Shown here one piece after another: positions 12,991-23,989 of a DNA stretch of 64,000 bases. This stretch comes from Poecilobothrus nobilitatus (taxonomy: Eukaryota > Arthropoda > Insecta > Diptera > Dolichopodidae), in assembly GCA_947095535.1 (NCBI GenBank), contig OX352772.1, forward strand, positions 275,352,336-275,416,335, given 5' to 3'. The position numbers and the translations under genes were made by a program. Each line of letters begins with the position of its first letter. The first letter of the stretch is position 1. Below the pieces are notes generated by a model, which saw only the letters and a program-made list of their open reading frames with translations, made no database searches and had not been told where the DNA came from.

Positions 12991-14352
12991 TTAATTAACC
13001 CCCATATGAAGAATTTTTCACGAAAATAATCTTCTAATATAATGAATGAATCAGTCCTTGAATCGACGATCAACATTCAAATCATAAAGTTAAAATTTTA
13101 TTTAAAATATTATTTGAATCTGACAATTTTAAGACTTTTTTAGACTTTTATAACAATTAAATCCAGTAATGTATTATTTTCCCTATATATATTAGAATTT
13201 TCTTCATGTTCTCTAAACTTAATAAACAGTAATGTATATCCCATTTAAAAATAATAAATACTAAATTCTCTTTAATGGATGCTATACTTTTAACGCCAAA
13301 GGAATACAAATAAAAAATAAAATAAAAACAAAAATACTAAAATTTGGTTTTTTATGGTCCATATCCATTGTAAATTTTATTTTATTTTTTTCGCGAGATA
13401 TTTATTATATCGTAGTATACACAACAAAAATATTACTGTAGTTATTTAACATCTATACTCCATGGTTTTTAATAAATTTTTTTTGAAATCGTTTTTGATT
13501 CGCTCTAATTAACACAGTACTAAAAAAAAAAAAAATTTAATATTTCCTTTTTGATCCCTACTGCTTGAAAATTTCATATTAAATTTCAAACATTGCAATC
13601 CATAAATCAAGAAAGAAAAAATAAGAATTTATAACCCATATTGTTAGTAGGCTGCATCCAGAATAGCATATAAATATATATATACTTTCTAAAACGAACA
13701 AAAAAAAGGTCAATCTCTCCTTTTGTGGTTTAAAAATATTTCCTTGCGGAAAAAATAAAAATAAAAAAAAAGAGTTGGAACCACAGACCTTTTGTATATT
13801 GTGTTTTAATTAAATATAATTATAAAATAATTGTTTTTTTTTTTTGTGGTTCCTTGTAAATTTTATTTAATCTTTTGAATTTCTTATATAAAATTTGTGG
13901 AAAAAATAAACCATGAGTGGTATCCTCCCATTGACTTTCTTGTATTTTCGATTTTTTACGGGGATTCATGAAAAACATGAAAGTCACTATGTGAAATTAA
14001 ATAGGGTTCTTCTGCCAAGTGTTTCATTTTAAACAACCAATATTACCACCCCCTTTAAAACCAAACTTAACCTTGGGATCTTAAATATGTACAAAATAAT
14101 GTACAAAATAATAATGTACTAAACTAGTTTTCAGGATCAGAATATGGGAAAGATTTTAAGAGAATGGGGTTTGATAAATTTAGGATTATCGAGGATAGGC
14201 AAAAGAATATTTGAGGGATTTCTTTTGAAGAAAATTATGTTAATATTTTTAAAATCTTTGTCATAATCGCAAATAATTAATACATTCAGTAATATGTATA
14301 TTGTATTCGGTGCCAAATTTAATTTGGCCCTTATACCTGATTTTTGGAGCTT

Positions 14353-14424
14353 ATGGTGTTTTCACATTCATTTAACATGTGTTTCAACATTCATTTAACT
14401 TCATTTCACATTCATTTAACTTCC
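14353..14424. repeat. Short tandem CACATTCATTTAAC motif
   Basis: Three to four copies of (C/A)ACATTCATTTAAC with spacers of 8-11 bases. Confidence 0.6.
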
Positions 14425-15193
14425 TCGGCTTTGCAACAATTAGTAATAGAAAATAAAACTTTAGAAGCAAAATTAAAACACAATTTTCTGGATCAATAAT
14501 AAAAACATTCCAAAGTAAAGTGATTATTTTTTTGGCATAGGAAACAGGAAAAAATACACCTAAGTTTAAGGCGTTTAGGGAGTATTCTAACAATTGTTCA
14601 TCCTTCCTCAATCATTACTTAATCACCTACATATATAGTTTTGATATTAATATCTCTGAAACTGATTACAGAATTAAAATACAGGATTAAAATAAAATAA
14701 AAATATTAAAAGAATATATTTAAAAATCACATTGTATATTAACACAATAAAAACTTATTCATCAATTAAATAGTAAAAAATAAAAATAAATAATTTTGAT
14801 TTATTGATTCATTTTACTTTTCTTTAAATTTCTTCATCATATTTTTTTTGGTTATTTTTTAAAAATACAAGTAGCAAATTAAAATTTAAATTTTTTTTTT
14901 TCTTTCTACAATATTTCAGTTAATAGCATATTATGCAATCATTAAATCAAAAAAAAATTATATCTTTATGTATATATGTATATAAAGTGAATTGAAGGAG
15001 ACAAACCCAACAAATTCTTTAGACAGACGATAGATAATAAATTTTGATCCACCCTTTTTAAAAAAAAAAAATCGTTTTTCTATTTTTTTGATAAATTGAT
15101 TTCATTCAAATCAGTAGCGCTTATAAAAACTACTCAGCCCAAGCTGCAAAAAAAAACAAAAAAAACATAAATGATAATCCATTCACCAAATCA

Positions 15194-15219
15194 TTTTTTT
15201 TTTTTTTTTTTTTTTTTTT
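15194..15219. repeat. T26 homopolymer
   Basis: Uninterrupted run of 26 T, the longest homopolymer noticed in the window. Confidence 0.9.
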
Positions 15220-15360
15220 AGTTTTTACTATTACCAATAAATAATGAGCCGCATGAATCAGTTAAAAAGTAATAAATAATAATAGTTAACTACAGCAACA
15301 AAATGTCGAGACTATGAACAAAATAAAATTGATCCAAAAAAAATAAAAAATTTACTACAA

Positions 15361-16218
15361 TTTTTAGCACATTTAGCACAAAAAAAAGTTTGAAAAAATG
15401 TGCCTATTAGTTTCACTCTGCCCATCCGGCTGTCCGTCTGTTTACAAAACTTCTACACCGTCTTTTAACCATGGGTAAGTCCATTTTAACCATGGGTAAG
15501 TCTTATAAAAAAATTAATGTTGTAGAACAATTAATGTTTTGATGTAAAGAGGAGCATGTTCATGTTTTTCATGTTAGAGGAGTTACAGCCCCTCAAACTT
15601 TGAAATAGCCCTATTTTTAAATGCGTATATTACATATTCTGCGTAACATTTTTTCAATCTGAAAACGCTATCGACAGGAATTTTTTTTATAAATCAAATA
15701 AAAATTATAGAATTTTTTTTAATTTAGTATTTAAATTTACCGTTATATGAAAACCATGCATAATTTTTCAACTTCATAACTCCGGTACACTTTTAGATAG
15801 TGACTTGAAATTTTGAGGTAAGAAAGAACTTTTAGAATTAGTATAAGTTTCCTCAGAATTTTTTTTGGACCACTCCTTATTTAAGAATTATTAGCGTTCA
15901 AAAATTGAGAATTAGCTATTTTTAGACACCAGTAACTTAGGCACCTGTACAAATATTTCTTCGGCCATAGATAAAACTAAAAGCTTCAATAATATATTTA
16001 TTTAATATAATATAAATATTTAAATAATATATTTTCTTAGTTACATAGGATTGCGAACTTACAGCCCCTCAAAATTACAAAAAAGTTCTATTTTAATATT
16101 TTTTCTTATTATATGAAATTCTCAAATTTTGGTGCAGTCACAATTTTAAACAGTTTGTATTATTTTTTGAAAATGTGCGCTCTTAAAAACCGTTGGTTTA
16201 CATTCTATCTTGTTTTAT
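15361..16218 (-). mobile_element. Family A repeat, single-monomer copy
   Basis: Same ends as the 35-kb copy but only one tandem monomer (one CCGTTATATGAAAACC at 15740, one GACACCAGTAACTTAGG at 15927), making it about 450 bp shorter. A 25-bp local duplication of TTTTAACCATGGGTAAGTC sits at 15464-15504. The GTCC tract is decayed. Confidence 0.75.
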
Positions 16219-16577
16219 TTCTTTCAATTTAAAGTCAAAGTTTTAGAAAGTTCAATGATTTAATTTTAGAATCTTTGAAACTAAATCTTCATGTTAAATT
16301 TGATTTGATTTTGATTTGTTTTTCTCTTTTTTTTTAAAATAGCATCAATTGGTTAATGTTAACAAAATAACTGGTTGGTTAATGTTAACATTTGATTTTT
16401 AAAACACAAAATGATTTGATTTAAATCCGCTGTCTCCACCACAGGACAAACCGCCACTACAGGAAAAGTACAATGCTAAAATTTATAGATTTTTTACCTA
16501 ATAATTTATATCAAAGCAAAATAACTTCTAATAGTTTAACAACATTTTGTTTTATTCAATAACAATAATAAGTAATG

Positions 16578-16705
16578 GGGTTGGTGACTAAATCCACAAA
16601 CCGAAATCCAGAAATAAAAATCCAAAAGCCAGAATCCACAAAAAAAAAACCACAAAAAAAAATCCACAAAAAAAATCTTTATGCATTTAAAAATTAAAAA
16701 TTAGT
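16578..16705. repeat. Dispersed AATCC-type short-motif repeat (copy 2)
   Basis: AAATCCACAAA-like units, then ATGCATTTAAAAATTAAAA, as at 4255-4400. It directly abuts the left inverted arm ending at 16577. Confidence 0.6.
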
Positions 16706-16723
16706 TTTAAAACTTTATTATTA

Positions 16724-17260
16724 GGGATTTTAGAGTTGGATTGAAAATCAAGGTATCCCTTTTTCCAGAATATTTATGTATATGTATATGTGAGATGGTC
16801 AATTAGGAGGGAGGAGGGAGGGATGTTGGATTCAAAAGTAGGGTTATATGCTTTTTCCAGAATATTTATATATATCTACGATATTTTGATTTAGGAGAGA
16901 TTTTAGAGTTGGTTACAAAATCAGGGTTTCAATAATTTGCTTAGTGGGGGTTTGGGGCGGCAGCCCCCCTATTTTAAGTTAATAGTTGTTAAAATATATA
17001 AATAAAAAAAATAATTAATAGGGATATTAGAGTTGGTTGCAAAATCAGGGTTATACGCCTTTTACAGAATATTTATATATGTGTATAAGCGAGATTCTAA
17101 ATTAGGAGGGATTTTAGAGTTGGATTCAAAATCACGATTATGCGTTTTTTCCAGAAAATTTTTATTTATTAAAACGTAAGATCCTGATTAGGAGGGATTT
17201 TAGAGCTAAATTCAAAATCAAGGTTGCCGCCTTTTCCTGAATCTTTAAACATTTATTGTT
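16724..17260. repeat. Degenerate ~90-110 bp tandem array
   Basis: The motif TTAGGAGGGATTTTAGAGTT, followed by GGATTCAAAATCA.GGTTAT and a CTTTTTCCAGAATATTTATA segment, recurs near 16724, 16810, 16890, 17020, 17104 and 17190 with drift and short insertions. One spacer holds a G/C-rich patch (GGGGCGGCAGCCCCCC) near 16956. It resembles a dying minisatellite or the core repeats of a non-autonomous transposon. Confidence 0.7.
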
Positions 17261-17856
17261 TTTTTTATTACGTTTTCTTATAAAAATCCAGTTTTTTTTA
17301 ATATTTTGCGCATAATTGTGATTTTTGTGTGTGTGTATGTATTGTGAGCACATGCACAGCTTAAACGACTGAGCCTAATTTTTTGTAATTTCATATTTAA
17401 GGTTTTGCCGTAAATATCTCAGATTGATAAGCTTTTGGACAACCGCAAGTGGTAGTTTACTAGTGTACTTTTTAAGTTTTTTACGAATATTTCGCAACAG
17501 AAAAATTTTATGAGAAAAATTATTAAGAAAAAGTTGTTACACACTTAAAGAGGAACAACTTTGCCATAGAATATTTTTTGATCCAACTAACTTTAACTTT
17601 TATTTAATTTTTTTTCTAAATCCAAATTTCATACATAACACTCCATATGAATTTATATGAACAATTGTTTTCTTTTTTTTTTATATCTCTAAAAATTTAT
17701 TTACATACATACATACCTATAAATTTTAAAAATCTACCCTTAAATTTTATTCTTAAAAAAATCTATGCATATTATTCTTTTGTTGAAGACATAAAATTAA
17801 AACGGTAAAATTTGTTAGCAATATTTCAATATTTGTTAGCAATAAATTCAATATTA

Positions 17857-17945
17857 GGTTAGGTTAAGGTGGCTGCCAAAAAGGCACACTTAGACCGTAT
17901 TTTGGTCCATTGTGATACCACATAGAAGCTTTTCTATCCCACTCG
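17857..17945 (-). other. 3' UTR and CCTAA-type tail of the non-LTR element
   Basis: On the minus strand the element ends with GGCAGCCACCTTAACC followed by CTAACCTAA directly against the 11-bp target-site duplication. The tail is a short repeat rather than poly(A), as known for several insect RNase H-bearing non-LTR elements. Confidence 0.6.
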
Positions 17946-18420
17946 TTAAAACCAATTTGAGGTTTTTGCAAAGCGAAGAATACTCTTCACATTTTTACCT
18001 GCCAGATCGCTAAGGCTGTCGAAGAGATATTGCCCCAAATGGGTATTCCTTCTTACCGACAAGGCCGGGCATGTGCAAAGGAGATGGAGAATAGTTTCCT
18101 CGTCTTCGTCATCCTTGCAGGCTCTACAATAGTCGTTTGCGGATAAGCCAAGTCTTCTGGCATGCTTCCCTATTAGACAGTGACCGGTGATTATACCCAT
18201 TGTCATTCCAATGTCTGCCCTTTTGAGAGAAAGCAGATCATTGGATCGTCTTAAATCGGTTTTGGGCTATATCAATGTTGTGGTATTGTACGAGGTCAAG
18301 TTTGACAATTTGTAATTTACCATATCCGTTATTTCCTTTCGAAATAACGTTTTGCTTGTGAAAAGAGGTACCCCTAGTTCTGCCCTATCCGGCAAAACTT
18401 GTAAGGTTGTACCAATTCTT
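17946..18420 (-). pseudogene. C-terminal Cys/His segment of the non-LTR ORF2
   Basis: This continues the ORF2 reading after RNase H. It contains GIITGHCLIGKHARRLGL, then C-X2-C...H-X3-C (YCRACKDDEDEE...HLLCTCP), a zinc-knuckle-like motif common at the ORF2 C-terminus of RNase H-bearing non-LTR elements. The frame ends in TSNWF just before a short 3' UTR. A frame break separates it from RNase H (near 18210-18300). Confidence 0.8.
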
Positions 18421-19031
18421 GCGAGTTCATCAGCTTTTTCATTTCCCGCAATACCCCGATGACCTGGTACTCAGCAAAGCTGAATGCTAAACTGCCTGGC
18501 CATCTGGTTAAGAAGTTTTCGGCAGTTTATTACAGTCTTCGAGGTTGTGCATGTTGATTCCAGAGATTTTAACGCAGCCTGACTGTCTAACAGAATACGT
18601 ACTTGCCTCACAGTCAAAACGCTTCTATTCAGTAGAATCAGGGCTTCTTGAATTGCTATAATTTCCACTTGGAAGACACTACAATGGTCTGGTAATCGAA
18701 AATTATGACTGATATTCAGATTATCTGAGAAGACCCCGCATCCTACACTGCTGTTCATTTTTGAACCATCAGTGTAGAATTGTACTCCTTCGAAGGTCAT
18801 CACTGTGCTCGAGTTCCAACTCTCACGGCCTGGGATGCTCGTCACATGAGATTTCCCGAAGAAGTAAGTGGGGAACGTGTAGTCCACCAAGGCGGGAGTG
18901 GACTTGAATTGGTTTATGATATCCGAGTGACCTTCTCGTGAATTGATCCACTGGGATGTAGTTTTTAATCTCACAGCTGTGTTTGCGGCTGCAAATTTAC
19001 TATAATATTCTACAGGCATCAGATTAAGCAT
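18420..19031 (-). pseudogene. RNase H domain of the non-LTR retrotransposon
   Basis: Minus-strand frame of 186 codons (18471-19031) with FYTDGSK (first Asp), VEIIAIQEAL (Glu) and ILLDSQAALKSL (second Asp). After a break near 18475 it continues as VPGHRGIAGNEKADELA, which holds the last Asp. This is the classical RNase H1 DEDD set. In this retrotransposon class the domain removes RNA from the RNA-DNA hybrid. Its presence separates the element from standard Jockey and CR1 elements and supports a LOA/I/R1-type assignment. Confidence 0.88.
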
Positions 19032-19145
19032 GATGTTTAATGCCGCAGAAGGTGTTGTTATTAAAGAACCACTAATACATAGTGTGGCAGTTCTTTGGAC
19101 CCTAGCGATTGCCTTGCGGTTGACCTCTTTATCGATTGCCTTCCA

Positions 19146-20330
19146 TCATACTAGGACCCCGTAGATAAGAATGGGTCTTACTACGGGTGTGTATAGCCAG
19201 TAAGTCATGTATGGCTGAAGCCCCCATTTCCTACCAATGGCTTTTTTACACGAGTAGAGTGCTTTTGAGGCTTTCTTTACTCTTTCTGAGATGTTAGCCT
19301 TCAAGCTTAACTTCCTGTCTAGAGTTAGACCGAGAAATCTCGCCGTTTCGCTAAAGGCAAGAGTGGAGCAATTTAACGAAGGCGGCTTTATTTTAGGAAT
19401 TTTATATTTCCTTGTAAAAAGGACCAGTTCGGTTTTCTGTGGATTTACTGACAGTCCGCAGTCTGTAGCCCATGTTGTGATTTTGTTTAGTGCAAGTTGT
19501 AAAACGTTCCTGAGACTGTCAGGGAACTTGCCACTGACCACGACAGCAACATCTTCCGCATAGGCAATTGTTGTGCACCCCGCATCTTCCAGGATTTTAA
19601 GCAGTTTATTTATTTACCACCATATTCCAAAGAAGGGGAGATAGCACTCCTCCTTGCGGAGTCCCTCTTTTCACAAACCTTTTTGCTGAAACGCTCCCTC
19701 AATGTCTATGAAACCTGCAAGAGTATACTCTTTGCAATGTAAAGATCTTTCAATCGAGCTCGTCAAATTGTGAAGTGCTGTATCTACTGACTTCCCTTTA
19801 CAGTAAGCATGTTGAGAGGCTGACAACAGATTTTTATCTAAGTTGCAGCGGATATGGATGTCGATCAATCTTTCTAAGGTTTTTAAAAGAAAGGATGACG
19901 ACTACTACATAGACATGACTACTTTTGCCGGCCTTGGGTATGAACACTACTCTGACCTGTTTCCATTTATCCGGGATAAGCCCCAAATTAAGACAACCAC
20001 AGAAGGAAGGATGACGACTACTACATAGACGTAACTACTTTTGCCGGCCTTGGGTATGAACACTACTCTGACCTGTTTCCATTTATCCGGGATAAGCCCC
20101 AAATTAAGACAACCACAGAAAGTGCTTTTTAGCTAAGCCAGGGTAGTAGATGCAGTTTGCTGGATCTCAGCGGGTATAATTCCATCCGGTCCGCTTGACT
20201 TGAATGGTTTGAAACTATCTATAGCCCATTGTAGTTTGTCTCCTGTAACCACCACCTTTGAAATAGTAGGGGGATGATTCAGAACACAAGCCACCTCTGA
20301 GCTGTTATTTGTGCACCAAGGAAAATGCAT
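19146..20330 (-). pseudogene. Reverse transcriptase domain with altered YADD box (YAED)
   Basis: RT blocks read in several frames on the minus strand: the fingers motif with SSGPDGI (about 20185), HAYCKGKSVDTALHNL and FIDIEGAF (palm, about 19690), GTPQGGVLSPLLWN (about 19640), then the catalytic box, and downstream SVNPQKTELVLF and FLGLTLD thumb motifs. The catalytic box reads YAED instead of YADD, replacing the first of the two metal-binding aspartates. Stops and frame changes lie near 19600, 19670 and 19900. A 116-bp tandem duplication (19891-20122) interrupts the fingers-palm region. The copy cannot encode active RT. Confidence 0.88.
19891..20122. repeat. 116-bp tandem duplication inside the reverse transcriptase
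   Basis: AAGGATGACGACTACTACAT begins at 19891 and again at 20007. The two units are nearly identical (few differences, e.g. ATGACT versus GTAACT). A period of 116 is not a multiple of three, so the duplication also shifts frame. Near-identity suggests it is younger than the element's other decay. Confidence 0.9.
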
Positions 20331-21030
20331 TTTTAAAAGTATTTCCAGCGACCCCTAATTCCCTATATTTGTTCCAGTCAGTTCTTTTAGGATTTCGATT
20401 GACTGACTTTATTGGAGGACTTTCGTCCAGACTGAACTCAAGGTATCTGTGATCTGAGAAGGAATGCTCATCAGAAACTTTCCATGAGTTTATTTTAGAA
20501 TAAATGAAGTCCGAGACTAAGGTTATGTCTAGGACTTCTTGCCTATTACTAGTAACAAAGGTAGGTTCCCCGCCAATGTTACAGATAAGAAGGCTAGTGC
20601 TTAAAATGTAATCAAAAAATGACTCACCTCTTTCGTTGGTATCCGAACTACCCCAGATGTCATGGTGAGCATTGGCGTCGCAGCTTATGATGACCCCAAT
20701 GTTCATCCTTGTAGCATCCGCTACCAACCCAGCCAGATTGGATGGAGGGAGTGAATCCTGCGAGTCATGAGGAAGATACGCCGCAACAATCCAGAGCCTT
20801 AAGTTTTTTAGCTTTAGGCTCGCCGCGACCAGAACAGCATCTGTGTAATTATACATAAAAGTTAGATTTAATGTATTTTTAGCAAGTATGCCTATATGCC
20901 TCTAGGTCTGCATACCTCTTTATTATACAACAACGTGTATCCTGGTATCTTGAGTCCATGAACCTGTTTTTTTGTCACCCAGGGCTCTTGGATCAAGATA
21001 ATATCCTCACCCGTTCTTCGGAGGCGGATT
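20305..21030 (-). pseudogene. Retrotransposon endonuclease domain (EEP/APE fold), one frameshift
   Basis: The minus strand shows LIQEPW near 20990, the start of the endonuclease fold. After a frameshift near 20905 it runs as one 183-codon frame to 20305. Hallmarks are visible: AAYLPHDSQD, CDANAHHDIWGSS, a TF.T...EVLDITL core and the SDH catalytic motif in FSDHRYLEF. The Asp/Asn pair and SDH histidine expected for strand nicking are present, so this domain is worn only by the frameshift. In the family it nicks the target DNA to prime reverse transcription. It lies directly upstream of the RT on the same strand. Confidence 0.85.
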
Positions 21031-21385
21031 TCAAATGCGGCGGAAGCCGCTTTGGAGTGATGGATTAATTTGGAGTTTGGATTAATTTAGAGTAGCTTCA
21101 TTACCTGAGCCATCCTTAATCTCCGCCACCGTCGCGTTAGCTTCATCCTCGAAGTCCATTGAGAAGCTTTTGGCATCATCAAAGCTGTCAGAATCCGATC
21201 TAAGTAGATCTTCTTCATCGCCAGCCTTGATGACATCATTCACTCTCTTTGAAGCCGAGGAGGATGCTACGTCAACTACATCGGATCGATCAGAGTCTGC
21301 CTCTTGGGTTGACTTGGACCTTCACCGATGTTCCTTGAGGCCTCCACCTCATCCTTCTTGTACACCTTCAGTGTAGCCGCTGTGA

Positions 21386-21780
21386 AGCTCAGCAATGATT
21401 GTCAGAATTAAACTATCTTTTGCAATTTCATTGAAAGGCTTGGTTACCTGGTTGCTCCCTAGCAACCTAGCCTTTTTGGCACTAACCTGTGGCTCATCTT
21501 GTGACCTCTGCCTCTTGGACATAAGGCCCTTCGATGAACCTGGGATTTGTCCTTCTTGGGGCTAGACCTGGCCTACTACTGTTTTGGCCCAGACTAAGGA
21601 GTTCTTTTGCGCCTCAGATAACTGACCAATATTGAGAGAGCTTAACCTCTCAATAATTTTATAGGCCGACCGTTTATCGAAGAAGGCTTGTTTCGATGGG
21701 CGCACTTTGCGTACCGTCTTTGGTTGTTCGCGACTTTCCTTAGCACTGCTAGTGCCCGGTTTGGTCGCTTTACTTATTAT
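21386..21780 (-). pseudogene. ORF1 remnant of the non-LTR retrotransposon
   Basis: Minus-strand translation gives a basic, Lys/Arg/Ser-rich region and a helical segment (RLSSLNIGQLSEAQKNSLVW) of the kind seen near the N-terminus of ORF1 in RNase H-bearing insect non-LTR elements. A further basic stretch containing MSKRQRSQDE follows in another frame. ORF1 proteins bind the element RNA. No CCHC knuckle is visible. The frame begins in target-site sequence, so the natural start has been lost. At least one frame change separates the parts, and an acidic Ser/Asp-rich segment (21100-21390) lies between ORF1 and the endonuclease. Confidence 0.6.
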
Positions 21781-22780
21781 ATTCAATATTAATGTTATGT
21801 TTGTTTTGTATTTGTTTACAGTTTTTATTTTTTACTTCTAATATTTTTGAATGAAGAAAAAATCATGTATACATAATAATGTAAATGGATGTACATATGA
21901 ATGAATGCACATATATTTTTACGATTTCATTGCTTATTACTGTTATTGAATAAAACAAAATGTTGTTAAATTATTAGAAGTTACTTTGCGTTGATATAAA
22001 TTATTATGTAAAAAATCTATAAATTTTGGCATTGCACTTTTCGTATTGTGGCGGTCGGTCCTGTGGTGGAGACAGCTGATTTTTTGTTATTTTCTGTTTG
22101 ACGTCTATGCGAATTTTTAAATTTTCAGTTTGGGCACATATGCATTATGCGGAGTCAGTGCGATTTTTGCATGAATATTTTTCCGCGCCCGTCTGGGAAG
22201 GCTTAAAGCATACATAATGAATAACTAATCTAATAAATTTTGGAATCATCATTGAAACCAATTACAATTAAATGTCGTCAAAATGAGATATTGTTTGTGT
22301 TCCTTTTATAGAGTAAACTACTTTTTTCTACTCCCAACTACATCAACTTTGGAGAAAGAGTAGATAGGAGTAAATACGATTATGTTAGCTTAGCGTTTCA
22401 TTTACGAACTACTCTCAACTACTCTCAACTATTCTTTTCGTGTAAAATGAACACAAACATTGTATCGCTTTGGTATTTCGTTGATTATTATCACACTATT
22501 ATTAAATTATAATGAAAAATCACGATTAGATGATTTAAGGGTATTCACGATTAGATGTAAAACTATAGATGTACTAGTGTGTTCAGTGTATTCTTACATC
22601 TAGAGTAAAATATTCTATAATTACAATTTAATTTTACCCTGGTTGTACTAGTTGTACTGGATTTAGTATATTGTACGCAGCCCTAGTATTCTTGCACTCT
22701 TATAGCAATTTAAATTTTGACATATAAAATTCATATGTTAACATTGCAATTGGATCGTTTCAACATAAATAAAAATTTTT

Positions 22781-22904
22781 TTTAAAAGACAAAATAAAAT
22801 AAAAAAATAATTATTAATAACTTCTGTTTTTGAAAATGAATTCTTGTATTTTCAAAAACAGAAGTTATTAAAAATTATTTTTTTATTTTATTTTGTCTTT
22901 TAAA
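22781..22904. repeat. Near-perfect 57-bp inverted repeat with a 10-base loop
   Basis: Arm 22781-22837 (starts TTTAAAAGACAAAATAAAAT, ends CTTCTGTTTTTGAAAAT) is the reverse complement of 22848-22904 with one mismatch in 57. The loop is GAATTCTTGT. If transcribed it would give a long hairpin RNA. As DNA it could extrude a cruciform. It could equally be a tiny foldback transposon. Confidence 0.9.
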
Positions 22905-23589
22905 CGATGATAGCTCACGATGGTTATCGTAAAATTTTGTTATAGGTATGTTACATTTTTCCAACTAGTTGTGAATTCCCTAAATGTATTTACTTCCTCG
23001 TCAATCCATAAAAAAGTAGTAATTTTACTGTAATGAACTTAATATTTTTGCTGCAAATGAGCTCAAATATTTTTTTCTTTAACTCATTGTTTCATTTCTC
23101 TCTTTCGATTAAAATATTTTACCAACAATTTTTTATAATTAACCAGTCTAACTATGTATATGCTTATTATTTTGTTGTTTTCCTATTTTTTTTTACCGTC
23201 TCCTTTTGCTCTTTACTTTAAGAAACAAAAACAAGTAAGTTTGAAATTTTATTAAAAATAAAATTTAAGGACTGGCGAAACATTTTCTAGTATGTTTTGA
23301 ACTTTGTCACATATTTTAATTAATACATAAAATAGACCTCTTATTGAAAGGTTATTTTCGAATACTTTTATTTTCCACAATCAGATTTCTAATTCTTAAC
23401 AAATTTAAAAAAAAAAAAAATTTGATTTGAATAAAAAAAGTGCAATATGATTCAATTTTTGATGCATAAATAATTTACATAATATGTATGTATGTATCAT
23501 ACATAATATTAATTTTGAAGCAAACTTCAATATATAATTTTGTGAATTGCATGAAAATTATTTTGTACATATATGTACATAGGTACCTA

Positions 23590-23641
23590 TTACCTATAAA
23601 TTGTAAAAATCTACCCTTAAATTTTATTCTTAAAAAAATTT
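23590..23641. repeat. ~50-bp dispersed repeat shared with 17717-17763
   Basis: CCTATAAATT.TAAAAATCTA then CCCTTAAATTTTATTCTTAA occurs at both sites, almost identical. The 17.7-kb copy lies just outside the non-LTR element. Confidence 0.6.
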
Positions 23642-23989
23642 CAAAAATGCATACTTATGTACTTGTTTTTTACTGGTTTACAATTCAATAAAATTTTTAA
23701 AATAAAAATACAAATCATTTTTCATATTATATTACATATGTACCTCAATGGAAGCGACGAAATTTTAATAAAATAATTACGAATACTCATTCCAATAAAT
23801 AGCAAATTTTTATATACAATGCACACATTTTTTAGTTTTTATTTTTACAAAATGTACTTTCATACACAATTTGTCTGTAACTCAAAAAGTCTCATACAAT
23901 TTTCAATGTACATCATATACCTAATACATACTTACATAATATTATATTCACATTCATTCTTTATACAAAACAGAACAAAACTAAAAAGA

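Larger units (their letters stand above)
12991..15360. other. AT-rich non-coding DNA
   Basis: Nothing recognised besides the short tandem motif at 14353 and the T26 run. Confidence 0.5.
17857..21780 (-). mobile_element. 5'-truncated non-LTR retrotransposon with EN, RT and RNase H (R1/LOA-like)
   Basis: A 3.9-kb insertion flanked by a perfect 11-bp target-site duplication ATTCAATATTA (17846-17856 and 21781-21791). On the minus strand it contains, in order, ORF1 remnants, an apurinic-type endonuclease, reverse transcriptase, RNase H, a C-terminal Cys/His segment and a short 3' UTR. The 3' end is a run related to TTAACCTAACCTAA. Order and domain content fit Jockey-superfamily elements of the LOA/I/R1 group that carry RNase H. 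LOA-like is my preferred reading, but a clade call needs a tree. The 5' end lies inside ORF1, so the copy is truncated, as is usual for target-primed reverse transcription. Several frameshifts and stops make it non-autonomous, although most domains remain readable. Confidence 0.9.
16427..22079. repeat. Pair of ~150-bp inverted arms enclosing the retrotransposon
   Basis: 16427-16577 is the reverse complement of 21928-22079, about nine in ten bases by eye. Each arm runs from CTGTCTCCACCACAGGAC to an ATTCAATAACA.TAATAAG.AATG segment. They enclose a degenerate tandem array (16724-17260) and the LOA-like insertion. They may be the terminal repeats of a DNA transposon into which other elements jumped, or two independent head-to-head copies of one short repeat. 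Confidence 0.8.

Noticed and set aside
21170..21376. Ser-rich 68-codon plus frame
   Set aside because: Antisense of the acidic ORF1/ORF2 junction of the minus-strand retrotransposon.
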